Shown here: piece by piece, positions 7,919 to 16,035 of the stretch
How the letters are laid out: each line of letters opens with the position of its first letter
Numbering within the stretch: the first letter of the stretch is position 1
Source of the DNA: Brenneria roseae subsp. roseae
Lineage (GTDB): Bacteria > Pseudomonadota > Gammaproteobacteria > Enterobacterales > Enterobacteriaceae
Reading direction: 5' to 3'
DNA length: 64,000 nucleotides
Assembly (NCBI RefSeq): GCF_003115845.1
Contig: NZ_KZ819025.1
Span: 124,001-188,000 of the forward strand
The notes under the pieces: model-generated
Seen by the model: only the letters and a program-made list of their open reading frames with translations
Database searches by the model: none
Told to the model about the DNA's origin: nothing
Made by a program: the position numbers and the translations under genes

Positions 7919-9012
7919 GGCTGTGCCCCTTTATGTTGCACATCGTTATGTTGTGTATCGCGATCGGTTTGATGTTTGGCGGTCAGACGGCTGATTTTTT
8001 CCGCCAGCCACGGCAGCAATCCATTTGGCGCGGCCAGAACCACAAACAGCAGGATAAAACCCAGCAGGATCATGGCGTATTCACTGCCATAGACCGCCAG
8101 CCACTGTGACAGCCATACCATCAGCGCGGTGATGACCACGGTGCCGAAGATATTTTTGCGCCCGGCGGTGGCGACCCAGATAACCGGCATGGCGGCGGCG
8201 GTCAGTCCCATGGATGACGGCGTGATGTAAGAGCCCCAGATGGTGTAAAGCGCGCCGGATAACCCGGATAGAACGCCGCCCAGAATGAAGACCAGCAGTT
8301 GATAACGGCGGATGTCTATTCCGAGCATTTCCGCCCGGCGGGGATTTTCACGAATGGAGGCCAGCGTTAAGCCGAAATTGGAGCGCAGCAGACGGCGAAC
8401 GCCCCAATAAATAGCGGCCAGCAGCAGGACAATCAGGTAGTAAAAGGCATTTCCCTCCAGCGTAAACCGTTCACCGTCCAGACCGGGCAGCGAGAGCGGC
8501 GGCATCCCGGACATACCGTTGAAGCCGTTGAGGCGTGCACTGCCGATGGTCCACTGTGGTCCCGCGGTCTGGGACATGAAGGTTTCGAGCACCAGCGTAA
8601 AAGAGAGCGTGACGATGCCGATGAAAATACCGGTAACGCCACCGTAGAACATCAGGTAACCCAGCGCGGCGGCGACCGCCGCCGCCATCAGCAGGGCGAA
8701 CAACAGCCCGCTCCAGGTTGCCAGCACGCCATCGCCAAAATTGAGCGTCATCACGCCGTAGGTATAGCCCGCCAGCCCGAAGAAAGCGGTTTGTCCGAAG
8801 GAAAGAATGCCGCCGTGGCCCCACATGGCGGCCAGACCGATAGCGCAAAAAGTCCACAACAGAAAATAGGCGAAATCACCGACCAACGCGTCATCGAGCA
8901 CTAGCGGCAGCAGCAGGGCGACGGCGAGAATGACCCCGGTCATCAGTGTGCCGTTGCTCAGACTGCGTTTTTGCGCGCCGCCAGTAGAAACATTAACAGA
9001 AGTCATCGTCAC
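7915..9012 (-). CDS. ABC importer permease, UrtC/LivM type
   Basis: This 365-residue integral membrane protein has about nine to ten hydrophobic segments between residues 25 and 330 and a polar C-terminal tail. The conserved LivM-family stretches are MWGHGGILSFGQTAFFGLAGYTYG (in part) and LASIRENPRRAEMLGIDIRRYQ, the cytoplasmic EAA-like loop that contacts the ATPases. With the UrtB-like permease it forms the channel in the inner membrane. Ten nucleotides separate it from that gene, and its stop overlaps the UrtD-like start. Confidence 0.88.
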   Translation of the reverse strand: MTMTSVNVSTGGAQKRSLSNGTLMTGVILAVALLLPLVLDDALVGDFAYFLLWTFCAIGLAAMWGHGGILSFGQTAFFGLAGYTYGVMTLNFGDGVLATWSGLLFALLMAAAVAAALGYLMFYGGVTGIFIGIVTLSFTLVLETFMSQTAGPQWTIGSARLNGFNGMSGMPPLSLPGLDGERFTLEGNAFYYLIVLLLAAIYWGVRRLLRSNFGLTLASIRENPRRAEMLGIDIRRYQLLVFILGGVLSGLSGALYTIWGSYITPSSMGLTAAAMPVIWVATAGRKNIFGTVVITALMVWLSQWLAVYGSEYAMILLGFILLFVVLAAPNGLLPWLAEKISRLTAKHQTDRDTQHNDVQHKGAQP

Positions 9013-9021
9013 ATCAGGCTC

Positions 9022-9891
9022 CTAACGGTTTCGGGTAAACAGGCTGCCAACGCCGTTCGGCAACAGGCGGATCACCAGCACAGCGGTCAGCAACAGGCCA
9101 ATCTGCCCCGCTAACTGTCCGTACCAGGAATTGAGTCCGGTCTGGATTGCCCCTAACACCATCGCTGCGGGAATGGTGCCAACCAGTACGTTTGCGCCGC
9201 CAACCACCACCGAAACAAAGGCTTGCACAATAAAACTGCTTCCCATGGTCGGTACGGCCGTCAGCGTGGGGGCATAGATCGCGCCCGCCAATCCGGCGAG
9301 TCCGGCGCCGAGGGCGAAGGTCAGCGTATAGATTCGGTCGGTTTCCAGTCCGAGGCAGGCGGCCATGCGCGCATTTTGAATGGTGGCTCGGGCGCACACG
9401 CCGTAATTGGTGTGGAAAAACAGCCAATACAGCACCATCAGTACGGCAATGGCGATCAGCGGGAGGATGGCCCGATAGGTGGCGAAAGAGTAATCGCCAA
9501 GGGTAAATGAGCCGAAAGGGGTGGAAAGCCCTTCCAGCGAGGGGCCCGCAATCAGCAACATGCTCTGCTGTACAATCAGGCTGATGGCCCAGGTGGCGAC
9601 GACGGAGTCATACAGGCGGCCATAGAGATGGCGCACGACCAGTCGTTCCACTACGCCGCCGGCAAAGGCGGCGGCCAGCGTGCCGGTCAACATGGCGAGC
9701 GGCAGCGGCAGACCTGCCTTGTTCATCAGAATGGTGACGTAGGCGCCGCACATGATGAATTCGCCGTGTGCGAGGTTGATCACGCCCATCATGCCGAAAA
9801 TTACGGCCAGACCGAGTGCGGCCAGCACCAGATAGGCGAAGTTATCGCCGAACTGGTAAATCACGGAGTAAAGAAAGGATAGCGTTAACAT
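9022..9891 (-). CDS. ABC importer permease, UrtB/LivH type
   Basis: This 289-residue inner-membrane protein has about eight hydrophobic segments. It carries the LivH-family N-terminal motif VIFGMMGVINLAHGEFIMCG and the loop ARATIQNARMAACLGLETDR, where the ATPases dock. It is the first permease gene after the exported binding protein (98 nt gap). It fits with the four following transporter genes as a complete urt/fmd-style importer. Confidence 0.88.
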   Translation of the reverse strand: MLTLSFLYSVIYQFGDNFAYLVLAALGLAVIFGMMGVINLAHGEFIMCGAYVTILMNKAGLPLPLAMLTGTLAAAFAGGVVERLVVRHLYGRLYDSVVATWAISLIVQQSMLLIAGPSLEGLSTPFGSFTLGDYSFATYRAILPLIAIAVLMVLYWLFFHTNYGVCARATIQNARMAACLGLETDRIYTLTFALGAGLAGLAGAIYAPTLTAVPTMGSSFIVQAFVSVVVGGANVLVGTIPAAMVLGAIQTGLNSWYGQLAGQIGLLLTAVLVIRLLPNGVGSLFTRNR

Positions 9892-9989
9892 CTGCGGGCA
9901 ATCCTTGGTGTCCTGACTGACACAGCAAATAAAAGATGACGTCAGAGAGAAGGGGAGAGAACGGCCGCCTCTCTGACGCAGGACATAAA

Positions 9990-11234
9990 TCAGGCCTTCG
10001 GCGGATTAGACGGGGTGTACTGGCTGGTATCCGGTTTAACCGGCAGGTTGCAGCCTGCTTCACCCAGCCAGTAAGGCTTGATGTCGTTCCATACCTTCGG
10101 TATTTCGATGGAATGGTCGTCTTTTACATGGGCCAGATAGATGGTGTGGCTCAGGTGATGACTTTTCGGATCGATACAGACTTGGCCGGATGGGCCGTCA
10201 GTACAGATATCGCCGGCTTCCAGCGCGTTACGCACGGCCACCATATCGGTGCTGCCGGCTTTTTCCACCGCCATCTTGTACAGATAAACGGCGTCATAGG
10301 CATTGGCGGCTTCCTGATTGATATAAGGCTCGTTAGGGAATTTGGCGCGGAAGCGCTGTTTGAAGTCGTTGCTGGCCGGCGTATCCACTTCTTCAATGTA
10401 GTTGGCGGTGATGTACATGTCTTTCAGCGCGGGCGCTTTGAAACGTTTATGTTCATAAGCCTGGCCGACGTTGACGGAACTGCCCATCGGCAGATCGAGT
10501 TTTGCCGCTGCGGCCTGCTCGTAATATGAGGATTGATTGGCGCCGACCAGTAACGTCATCACAAAGTCAGGTTTGGCTTTCTGAATGTTTTGGATGGTTT
10601 GACCAAACTGCGATACGCTGAGCGGGATAAATTCCTCACCCACCATCGTGCCGCCGTTTTCTGTGACGATCTTGCGCACCCATTCGGCGGAGATTTGCCC
10701 AAAGTTATAGTCAGCCGCGATGGTGTACACTTTCTTGCCGTATTTCTCCATCATCCACGGGATCAGCGTTGAGAACTGTTGTTCCGGGACGGCGCCGGTC
10801 ACGAATACGTTACTGTCGCACACGCCGCCTTCATACTGGTTGTTGTACCAATACATCTGCTTTTCACGATCCATAATGGGACGGATCGCTTCGCGTGAGG
10901 CGCTGGAAAATGCGCCGAAAATGACGTCGACTTTGTCGTTGTTAATCAGGCGGCGCGCCATTTGCTGAAACCGGGTGTTATCGGATTGCGTATCGTATTT
11001 CACCAGTTCGATCGGACGGCCGAGTATGCCGCCTTTGGCATTGATCTCTTCAACGGCGAGTTCTGTCGCATGAATCTTGGGTATGACGGGTAAGGCAAAG
11101 TTACCTGATGCATCTTCCAGCAAACCTATTTTTACCGGTTTTTCTGCCGCGCCGGCCATACCTGAGTAGGTCACGGCAAATGCGGCTGCCAGTGCGAGCG
11201 GTAACGCGGCGTAATGACATTTCATTCTGGACAT
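9990..11234 (-). CDS. Exported substrate-binding protein of amide/urea ABC importer (UrtA/FmdD-like)
   Basis: The protein has about 414 residues from ATG at 11234, which is preceded by AGGGG at a good distance; a longer upstream open frame has no ribosome site and runs through the leader terminator, so it is rejected. The N-terminus MSRMKCHYAALPLALAAAFA ends in GMAGAAE, a clear Sec signal peptide. The mature part has the Leu/Ile/Val-binding fold (VKIGLLEDASGNFALP, ELAVEEINAKGGILGR, YDTQSDNTRFQQMARRLI). It resembles AmiC and UrtA more than leucine-binding proteins. It captures the ligand in the periplasm and is the first gene of the nine-gene operon. The ligand is inferred from neighbours to be a short amide or urea. 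Confidence 0.88.
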   Translation of the reverse strand: MSRMKCHYAALPLALAAAFAVTYSGMAGAAEKPVKIGLLEDASGNFALPVIPKIHATELAVEEINAKGGILGRPIELVKYDTQSDNTRFQQMARRLINNDKVDVIFGAFSSASREAIRPIMDREKQMYWYNNQYEGGVCDSNVFVTGAVPEQQFSTLIPWMMEKYGKKVYTIAADYNFGQISAEWVRKIVTENGGTMVGEEFIPLSVSQFGQTIQNIQKAKPDFVMTLLVGANQSSYYEQAAAAKLDLPMGSSVNVGQAYEHKRFKAPALKDMYITANYIEEVDTPASNDFKQRFRAKFPNEPYINQEAANAYDAVYLYKMAVEKAGSTDMVAVRNALEAGDICTDGPSGQVCIDPKSHHLSHTIYLAHVKDDHSIEIPKVWNDIKPYWLGEAGCNLPVKPDTSQYTPSNPPKA

Positions 11235-11291
11235 AAATACCCCTGGCGTTGGTGTGAAGAATGGGTGTGAAAATGGGTCTGAAAAAAAAGC

Positions 11292-11332
11292 AAAAAAAAA
11301 GCCCGGCAACGTCGGATGACATTGCGAGGGCT
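11292..11332 (-). terminator. Leader terminator (probable AmiR-controlled attenuator)
   Basis: On the transcript strand, AGCCC-tc-GCAATGTC, a four-base loop, then GACGTTGC-cg-GGGCT-type arms lead into nine T's. This strong intrinsic terminator lies between the promoter (-10 near 11389) and the first start codon (11234). A terminator in that position must be bypassed for the operon to be expressed. The presence of an ANTAR antiterminator gene in the same operon gives an obvious candidate. The segment just upstream (11329-11340) can form a small hairpin GGC-AATAGA-GCC that shares the 5' arm of the terminator, the geometry expected of an ANTAR P2 element, but its loop does not exactly fit the usual pattern. 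Confidence 0.75.
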
Positions 11333-11340
11333 CTATTGCC

Positions 11341-11418
11341 ATAACCACAAGCCGACAGCGTTGGCGTTCTTGCGGATAAGTCGCGGTTACTATAAGAAGC
11401 GATTCAAAACGTTGTCAA
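11341..11418 (-). promoter_or_regulatory. Sigma70 promoter and leader RNA of the amide operon
   Basis: The -35 TTGACA (11418-11413) and -10 TATAGT (11394-11389) lie 18 bp apart, or 17 if TTATAG is used. The transcript would start near 11382 and carry a leader of about 150 nt. The early leader can fold by a seven-pair stem, CCGCAAG with CTTGTGG, just before the terminator. No sigma54 or hrp-type signature was seen. Confidence 0.65.
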
Positions 11419-11826
11419 TGGTAAATTTTCCAATAAAAATCAAATGGTAAACCGTGATGCTGTTGCACCGCCGCGGGGCGTTTGTTGCACGAAAAACGAA
11501 CAGGGGAATGACGGCGGTTCAAATATCGCTAACTTACGGAACATAATCATAAAGCGAATGGAGCCTGGCTTGACCAATCGGCATCGAATCCAGCAGTTGA
11601 GGAACGATTGTTAATCAATTGCACTATTTAAGTAACTGAAAAAAATTTACTGAAGGGGATTTGAGCGAGGAGAAAAATCGGTTTACGCGAGCGGATCACG
11701 ACACGCCAGAGTAAGCATATTGTTATCACGACTACCGCTTGTGCCCTTACGCTGTTCCCCTTTGCGCGAGGTCGCAGGTAAAGGCACGATTAGCACGAGT
11801 AGGTTACTGACGGTGTTTTGACACGA
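11419..11826. other. Intergenic region between amide operon promoter and grxB
   Basis: No gene is supported here. It holds the region upstream of the operon promoter and the 3' flank of grxB. An imperfect inverted repeat with long spacing (TGCCCTTAC near 11740 and GTAAAGGCA near 11780) was seen, without a T-run. Nothing else was recognised. Confidence 0.4.
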
Positions 11827-12462
11827 TTACAGCGCTTTATCAGTCAGAAGATCGACCTTGGTCGCATTCGCCACGCGTTCGACATAACGGGAAACGTTCG
11901 GCCCCAGCTTAATGCCTTTCACGATGGTCAGCGAACGGAGAATCGGGAACAGAATGAAATCCGTGGTAGAGATGTCGGCGTGCTGCGCCAGCAGAGGTTC
12001 AAGCGCCGCGAGCTGTTGCTGAACGTCTGAGATCATTGCCGGGGTATCGGCAAGCAGGGCATCCAGATCGCCAAAGGCTTTCTCTTCGCGTTGCAGATAG
12101 GCCTGACGAGCTTCAGGCTGGGCCAGTTCCTTAAAGTCAGCTTTGGTGAAGCGAGGAACGGCCAGGTTGAAAATGGTGCCCGCGGCCGCTTTGCTCCATG
12201 CCTCGATCGCCGGGTCTACCGGTTTATCCGCCACCAGCGGCGCTTTGAGGCTGTCCACATAGTGAACGATGTCCATACTTTCCGGCATGTAGCTGCCATC
12301 GTCCTTTTGAAGAATAGGTACGACTTTGCGTCCGACCATACGGGTAGGGGTCTCCACGTCGCCTTCCATGATAATGCACGGCTCGAAAGGAATGTCTTTC
12401 AGCCCAAAAATCATGCTGGCTCTGGCGCAAAATGGACAATGTTCGTAGATGAAAAGTTTCAT
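11827..12462 (-). CDS. grxB: Glutaredoxin 2
   Basis: This 211-residue protein (E. coli GrxB has 215) has an N-terminal thioredoxin-fold domain with the redox motif CPFC at residues 9-12, which is CPYC in E. coli. The GST-type cis-proline stretch KVVPIL and a helical GST C-terminal domain follow. GrxB is a cytoplasmic glutathione-dependent disulfide reductase. ATG at 12462 has an AAGGA ribosome site. It stands alone, reading away from yjdM. Confidence 0.95.
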   Translation of the reverse strand: MKLFIYEHCPFCARASMIFGLKDIPFEPCIIMEGDVETPTRMVGRKVVPILQKDDGSYMPESMDIVHYVDSLKAPLVADKPVDPAIEAWSKAAAGTIFNLAVPRFTKADFKELAQPEARQAYLQREEKAFGDLDALLADTPAMISDVQQQLAALEPLLAQHADISTTDFILFPILRSLTIVKGIKLGPNVSRYVERVANATKVDLLTDKAL

Positions 12463-12637
12463 TTCCCAATCCTTTAATGAGAGATCAATGACGGACCCCG
12501 AATGTTATACCGGATCCAATCTGGCAATCTGTATCAGAGTAATCCACGGCGTGGGCTGTGGCAAAATGTCCGGGTAATTATGGCTGCTGTTTTTTACGAT
12601 AAGCGTCAATAAGGTACGTTGAAGCATCGCTTTGTCT

Positions 12638-12668
12638 TTGCATAAAAATGTCACAAATCCTGCATCAC
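12638..12668 (+). promoter_or_regulatory. Candidate Pho box upstream of yjdM
   Basis: Three seven-base direct repeats at 11-bp spacing (TTGCATA, TGTCACA, CTGCATC, from 12639) resemble the PhoB binding consensus CTGTCAT. A 17-base stretch from 12641 (CATAAAAATGTCACAAA) is identical to the Pho box ahead of phoB at 35038-35054 in this window. A TATCAA at 12669 could be the -10. Confidence 0.5.
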
Positions 12669-12764
12669 TATCAAAAAACATCATAAAAAGGTAAAATAGC
12701 GACTATGTGGTAATTACCGTATGATTTTATTTATCTTTATTATTATTTTTTCAGGAGTTTAATG

Positions 12765-13106
12765 ATGCAGCCGTTACCGAATTGCCCAAAATGCAGTTCC
12801 GAATATACCTGGCAGGATGGCGAAATGCTTAACTGCCCTGAATGTGGTCATGAGTGGGCGGCTGGCGGTGAAGAGGCTGTTCAGGAAGACGGGCTGATCG
12901 TCAGAGACGCCAACGGTAATCTGCTGGCCGATGGCGATACCGTTACGGTGATTAAGGATCTGAAGGTAAAGGGCAGTTCTTCATCGCTGAAGATTGGCAC
13001 TCGCGTAAAAGGCATTCGTCTGGTGGAAGGCGACCATAACATTGATTGTAAGATTGATGGTTTTGGTGCGATGAAACTGAAATCCGAGTTTGTGAAAAAA
13101 AACTGA
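12765..13106 (+). CDS. yjdM: Zinc-ribbon protein YjdM (PhnA family)
   Basis: This protein of about 113 residues has an N-terminal zinc ribbon (Cys 7, 10, 24, 27: CPKC and CPEC). The highly conserved PhnA domain follows ([20 protein letters not shown], then [20 protein letters not shown], ending [11 protein letters not shown]). Once named for a link to alkylphosphonate use, its biochemical role is not settled. ATG at 12762 is also possible; 12765 gives better spacing from AGGAG. A candidate Pho box lies upstream, which would fit phosphate control. It is a single-gene unit. Confidence 0.93.
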   Translation: MQPLPNCPKCSSEYTWQDGEMLNCPECGHEWAAGGEEAVQEDGLIVRDANGNLLADGDTVTVIKDLKVKGSSSSLKIGTRVKGIRLVEGDHNIDCKIDGFGAMKLKSEFVKKN

Positions 13107-13230
13107 TAAGCCACGCCCCTGTCACTCATTAGGACAGGGCGCATCAATGAGCGCATATTCTGGTTTTTTCATGTCAGGCAATGTTTTACCATAGCCGCTA
13201 CTCTTCTTTACCTGGTTATACGGATATCCG

Positions 13231-14313
13231 ATGCGTCATTTGGTGACTCTTCTTCCACTGTTTGCTGTGCTCTGTGCCTGTAGTAGTAAGCCAACGCCTT
13301 CAGTGGAAGCGCCTCAGGGCACCGCTGCTGTCAAAGGTGGTTTTTTGCTTGAGCCTGCGCATGTGGGCCATTTGCAGGACGGTGATTTTGCCTTTAATCC
13401 GACAACGTCAGCCTTTGTTGACAAGATGGTGAGAGAGCATGGTTTCGACCGCCAGCAGTTGCACGATGTGTTGGCGCAGACAAAACGGCTCGACTGGGTG
13501 ATTCGTCTGATGGATCGGCAGGCGCCGAGCGCCGGCGTTCCGTCAGGACCGAACGGCGCGTGGCTCCGTTACCGCAATCAGTTTATTACCCCGGATAACG
13601 TGCGGAATGGCGTGGCGTTCTGGGATCAATATCAGGATGCGCTGCAACGTGCCTGGGAAGTTTACGGCGTGCCCCCGGAGATTATTGTCGGCATTATCGG
13701 CGTAGAAACCCGTTGGGGCAGAGTGATGGGCAAGACCCGCATCATTGACGCCCTCGCGACGTTGGCGTTTGCCTATCCGCGTCGTGCCGCGTATTTTTCC
13801 GGCGAACTGGAAACCTTCCTGTTGATGGCTCGCACTGAAGATAATGATCCGCTCAGCCTGCGCGGTTCCTATGCCGGAGCGATGGGTTATGGGCAGTTTA
13901 TGCCATCATCGTTCAAAAACTATGCGGTGGATTTCGATGGTAATGGCCATATCAACCTGTGGGATCCGGTCGATGCCATTGGCAGCGTCGCCAATTACTT
14001 CAAAGCGCACGGCTGGGTTAGCGGAGCGGCTGTTGCGGTACCGGCGACAGGACAGGCGCCGTCGCTGGACAACGGTTTCAATACGCGTTATTCCCTCGCA
14101 ACGTTGCAAGCCGCCGGATTAAGGCCGCAAAGCACGCTGGGCGGTTACGAAGAAGCCAGCTTACTGCGTCTCGATATCGGTAGCGGATACCAATACTGGT
14201 ATGGGTTGCCGAATTTCTATGTTATTACCCGTTACAACCACAGTACCCATTACGCCATGGCGGTATGGCAATTGGGTGAAACGGTTGCCCGCTATCGCGC
14301 TGGGATTCAATGA
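13231..14313 (+). CDS. mltB: Membrane-bound lytic murein transglycosylase B
   Basis: The 360-residue lipoprotein (E. coli MltB 361) has signal peptide MRHLVTLLPLFAVLCAC with a lipobox ending at Cys17, so it is probably anchored in the outer membrane. The catalytic Glu is residue 159 in GIIGVETRWGRVMGKTR. Further signatures are GAMGYGQFMPSSFKNYAVDF and the calcium-binding EF-hand-like DFDGNGHINLWDPVDAIGS. It cleaves the MurNAc-GlcNAc bond of peptidoglycan to form 1,6-anhydro ends. Its 3' end overlaps the convergent diguanylate cyclase gene by 7 nt. Confidence 0.96.
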   Translation: MRHLVTLLPLFAVLCACSSKPTPSVEAPQGTAAVKGGFLLEPAHVGHLQDGDFAFNPTTSAFVDKMVREHGFDRQQLHDVLAQTKRLDWVIRLMDRQAPSAGVPSGPNGAWLRYRNQFITPDNVRNGVAFWDQYQDALQRAWEVYGVPPEIIVGIIGVETRWGRVMGKTRIIDALATLAFAYPRRAAYFSGELETFLLMARTEDNDPLSLRGSYAGAMGYGQFMPSSFKNYAVDFDGNGHINLWDPVDAIGSVANYFKAHGWVSGAAVAVPATGQAPSLDNGFNTRYSLATLQAAGLRPQSTLGGYEEASLLRLDIGSGYQYWYGLPNFYVITRYNHSTHYAMAVWQLGETVARYRAGIQ

Positions 14314-15014
14314 TGCTCAACCCGGTTTCGGCCCTGATTTTTTGCCCGGTACAAGGCGATATCCGCCGCGCCATAAAGCGCGTCAAAATCGGTTTTGGCC
14401 GGCGCCCAGCTAACGCCGAAGCTGGCGGTGACCAACTGCTGGGGTAAGGCATCCAGCGGCATTTTATTGAGGCTGTGGTGAATATTTTCGGCGGTTATCA
14501 CGGCCTGCTTCAGCGTAAAACCATCCAGCAAAATGGTGAACTCCTCACCGCCGACTCTGCCGATGCTACCGGTATCCGCCAGCACGCTTTGTACCCGCGA
14601 CATTAACTCACGGATGACGCTATCCCCGGTGGGATGGCCATAGACGTCATTGATCCGTTTGAAGTTATCGATGTCCAGTACAATGAGCGCGGCCTGATTA
14701 TGTTCCAGCGTTTGGTTGATACGATCAATGATGGCGCCGCGATTGTAGACGTTGGTCAGCGGATCGTGAGTGGCTTTGTATTCCAGTTCGATTGCCAGTT
14801 TATGCAACTGCTGATTCAGGCGGTTCAATTCTTTTTCTGCACGGTCGCTGCGGGAAATCAAACGGTGGGATTCTCTGACCAATCGCTGATAGTGCTCGGT
14901 GAGCGCCAGCAGCGTATCCCGATAAACCTCTGCCGGCATGTCCTGCTGGTTGGCGATGCGACGGGCGGCGAGCAAGATGTCATATTCCGGTGTAAATAGC
15001 TCAAAAGTGCTCAT
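14307..15014 (-). CDS. siaD: SiaD-like diguanylate cyclase (GGDEF domain)
   Basis: This protein of about 235 residues starts at ATG 15014 (MSTFELFTPEYDILLAARR) behind GGAG; upstream codons are rejected because they overlap the previous gene and lack a ribosome site. A helical N-terminal region with a coiled-coil stalk (about 40-80) precedes a GGDEF domain with the active-site loop RVGGEEF and the substrate motif DIDNFKRINDVYGHPTGD. It lacks membrane segments. It makes the second messenger c-di-GMP. It is last in a SiaA-B-C-D order, where the SiaC partner binds the N-terminal helices and switches the enzyme on in Pseudomonas. Eight nucleotides separate its start from the siaC stop. Confidence 0.88.
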   Translation of the reverse strand: MSTFELFTPEYDILLAARRIANQQDMPAEVYRDTLLALTEHYQRLVRESHRLISRSDRAEKELNRLNQQLHKLAIELEYKATHDPLTNVYNRGAIIDRINQTLEHNQAALIVLDIDNFKRINDVYGHPTGDSVIRELMSRVQSVLADTGSIGRVGGEEFTILLDGFTLKQAVITAENIHHSLNKMPLDALPQQLVTASFGVSWAPAKTDFDALYGAADIALYRAKNQGRNRVEHH

Positions 15015-15021
15015 GGTGTAT

Positions 15022-15465
15022 TCACTCCAAAATTTGACCGTAGAAAGTGAGTGCCGGAAAATCGATATGCAGCTCTTCGCCGAATTCCTCGGCGATATCA
15101 TCGTCCTTGTCGTAGTACCAATACAAGCGCACCGGGATCCCCTGTTCAGCCGCCTGATTTAACGTATTGAACAGGCTGAACAGCATCTTGGTGCTGGAGC
15201 TGTTGAAATAAATCAGCGATACATGAACCTCGATGGCGGCGGGAGGATGGCGGGGAGGGGAGGCGTCTTCCTCATCGGTATCGGTGAGCCACTGATTGAG
15301 ATAATTTTCGATTTGCGCAATCAGGGGGCGATAAAACGCGGCCGCATTTTCAGGATAGGATTCACCCGAAAGAGAAAGCCGATGGGTGTCAAAGTCGAAA
15401 TCTACGGCCGGAGTACAGGGCGTTCCTGCGATATGGAGATTATCCATGTTGTCTGTGTGTGTCAT
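15022..15465 (-). CDS. siaC: SiaC-like regulatory phosphoprotein
   Basis: This 147-residue acidic protein belongs to the DUF1987/SiaC family. The characteristic region is IEVHVSLIYFNSSSTKMLFS, where one of the Ser/Thr residues is the phosphorylation site in the family. The C-terminus has VRLYWYYDKDDDIAEEFGEE. In Pseudomonas the unphosphorylated protein binds and activates the diguanylate cyclase SiaD; kinase SiaB and phosphatase SiaA set its state. The gene lies between siaB-like and siaD-like genes with almost no spacing. Function is inferred from family and gene order. Confidence 0.85.
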   Translation of the reverse strand: MTHTDNMDNLHIAGTPCTPAVDFDFDTHRLSLSGESYPENAAAFYRPLIAQIENYLNQWLTDTDEEDASPPRHPPAAIEVHVSLIYFNSSSTKMLFSLFNTLNQAAEQGIPVRLYWYYDKDDDIAEEFGEELHIDFPALTFYGQILE

Positions 15466-15466
15466 T

Positions 15467-16018
15467 TCAAATAATCGCCTTCAGATAAAACGTAGACAGT
15501 CCCGTTGATGAATCCGCCTGAAAAGTAAACTGAAGCGGTTCGCTGGCATCACGTGCGACAGTCAGTAATCCCATATCGGCGCCTTTGCTCCATGGCGGCG
15601 TTTTATCGCGCAGTGAGGCCTTGTAAGCGTGCTTGATTTCATCGATTGTCATATAGCGCAAGGGTTCAAGGCGTATCCGCAGCTTTTCGATATCATCCGG
15701 GTGAACTTGATTTGCAGAGAGTAAGAAATATTTTCCGTTTTCAAAACCAATGCAGACAGAACCATGGCGGACTTCATTCGGTTGATTAACGATGGCTAAA
15801 TCGGTAGCGGAATAGCGGATAATATTCTGTACCATTTCAATAAAAGCAGAAAACAGTTTCCTGCGGATGCCGGCGGGAACCTGTTTTTTTTCAAGCTGTA
15901 ACCGCACCGTTTCAGCCAATGAACTAATAATGTTCTGTGAGAAGTACCCGACGTAATACAGGGTGATGTCGTGCTGGTGTGTGGCGTCGAATAATTCGGT
16001 GTACTTAATCTCTGACAT
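15467..16018 (-). CDS. siaB: SiaB-like protein kinase
   Basis: This 183-residue soluble protein starts at ATG 16018 (MSEIKYTELF), preceded by GGTGGAG; an upstream in-frame ATG lies inside the phosphatase gene and is rejected. It matches the SiaB family (DUF6272), a histidine-kinase-like ATPase fold. The Asn-containing helix AFIEMVQNIIRYS and the lid region SKGADMGLLTVARDA are visible. The kinase phosphorylates SiaC. The stop is 1 nt before the siaC start, so translation is probably coupled. Confidence 0.85.
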   Translation of the reverse strand: MSEIKYTELFDATHQHDITLYYVGYFSQNIISSLAETVRLQLEKKQVPAGIRRKLFSAFIEMVQNIIRYSATDLAIVNQPNEVRHGSVCIGFENGKYFLLSANQVHPDDIEKLRIRLEPLRYMTIDEIKHAYKASLRDKTPPWSKGADMGLLTVARDASEPLQFTFQADSSTGLSTFYLKAII

Positions 16019-16035
16019 GATCTTGCTCCACCTGA

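Noticed and set aside
11235-11348. Longer N-terminus (38 extra codons) for the substrate-binding protein
   Set aside because: It runs through the leader terminator and its T-run codes for a Phe/Pro-rich stretch; the ATG at 11234 has a ribosome site and a proper signal peptide.
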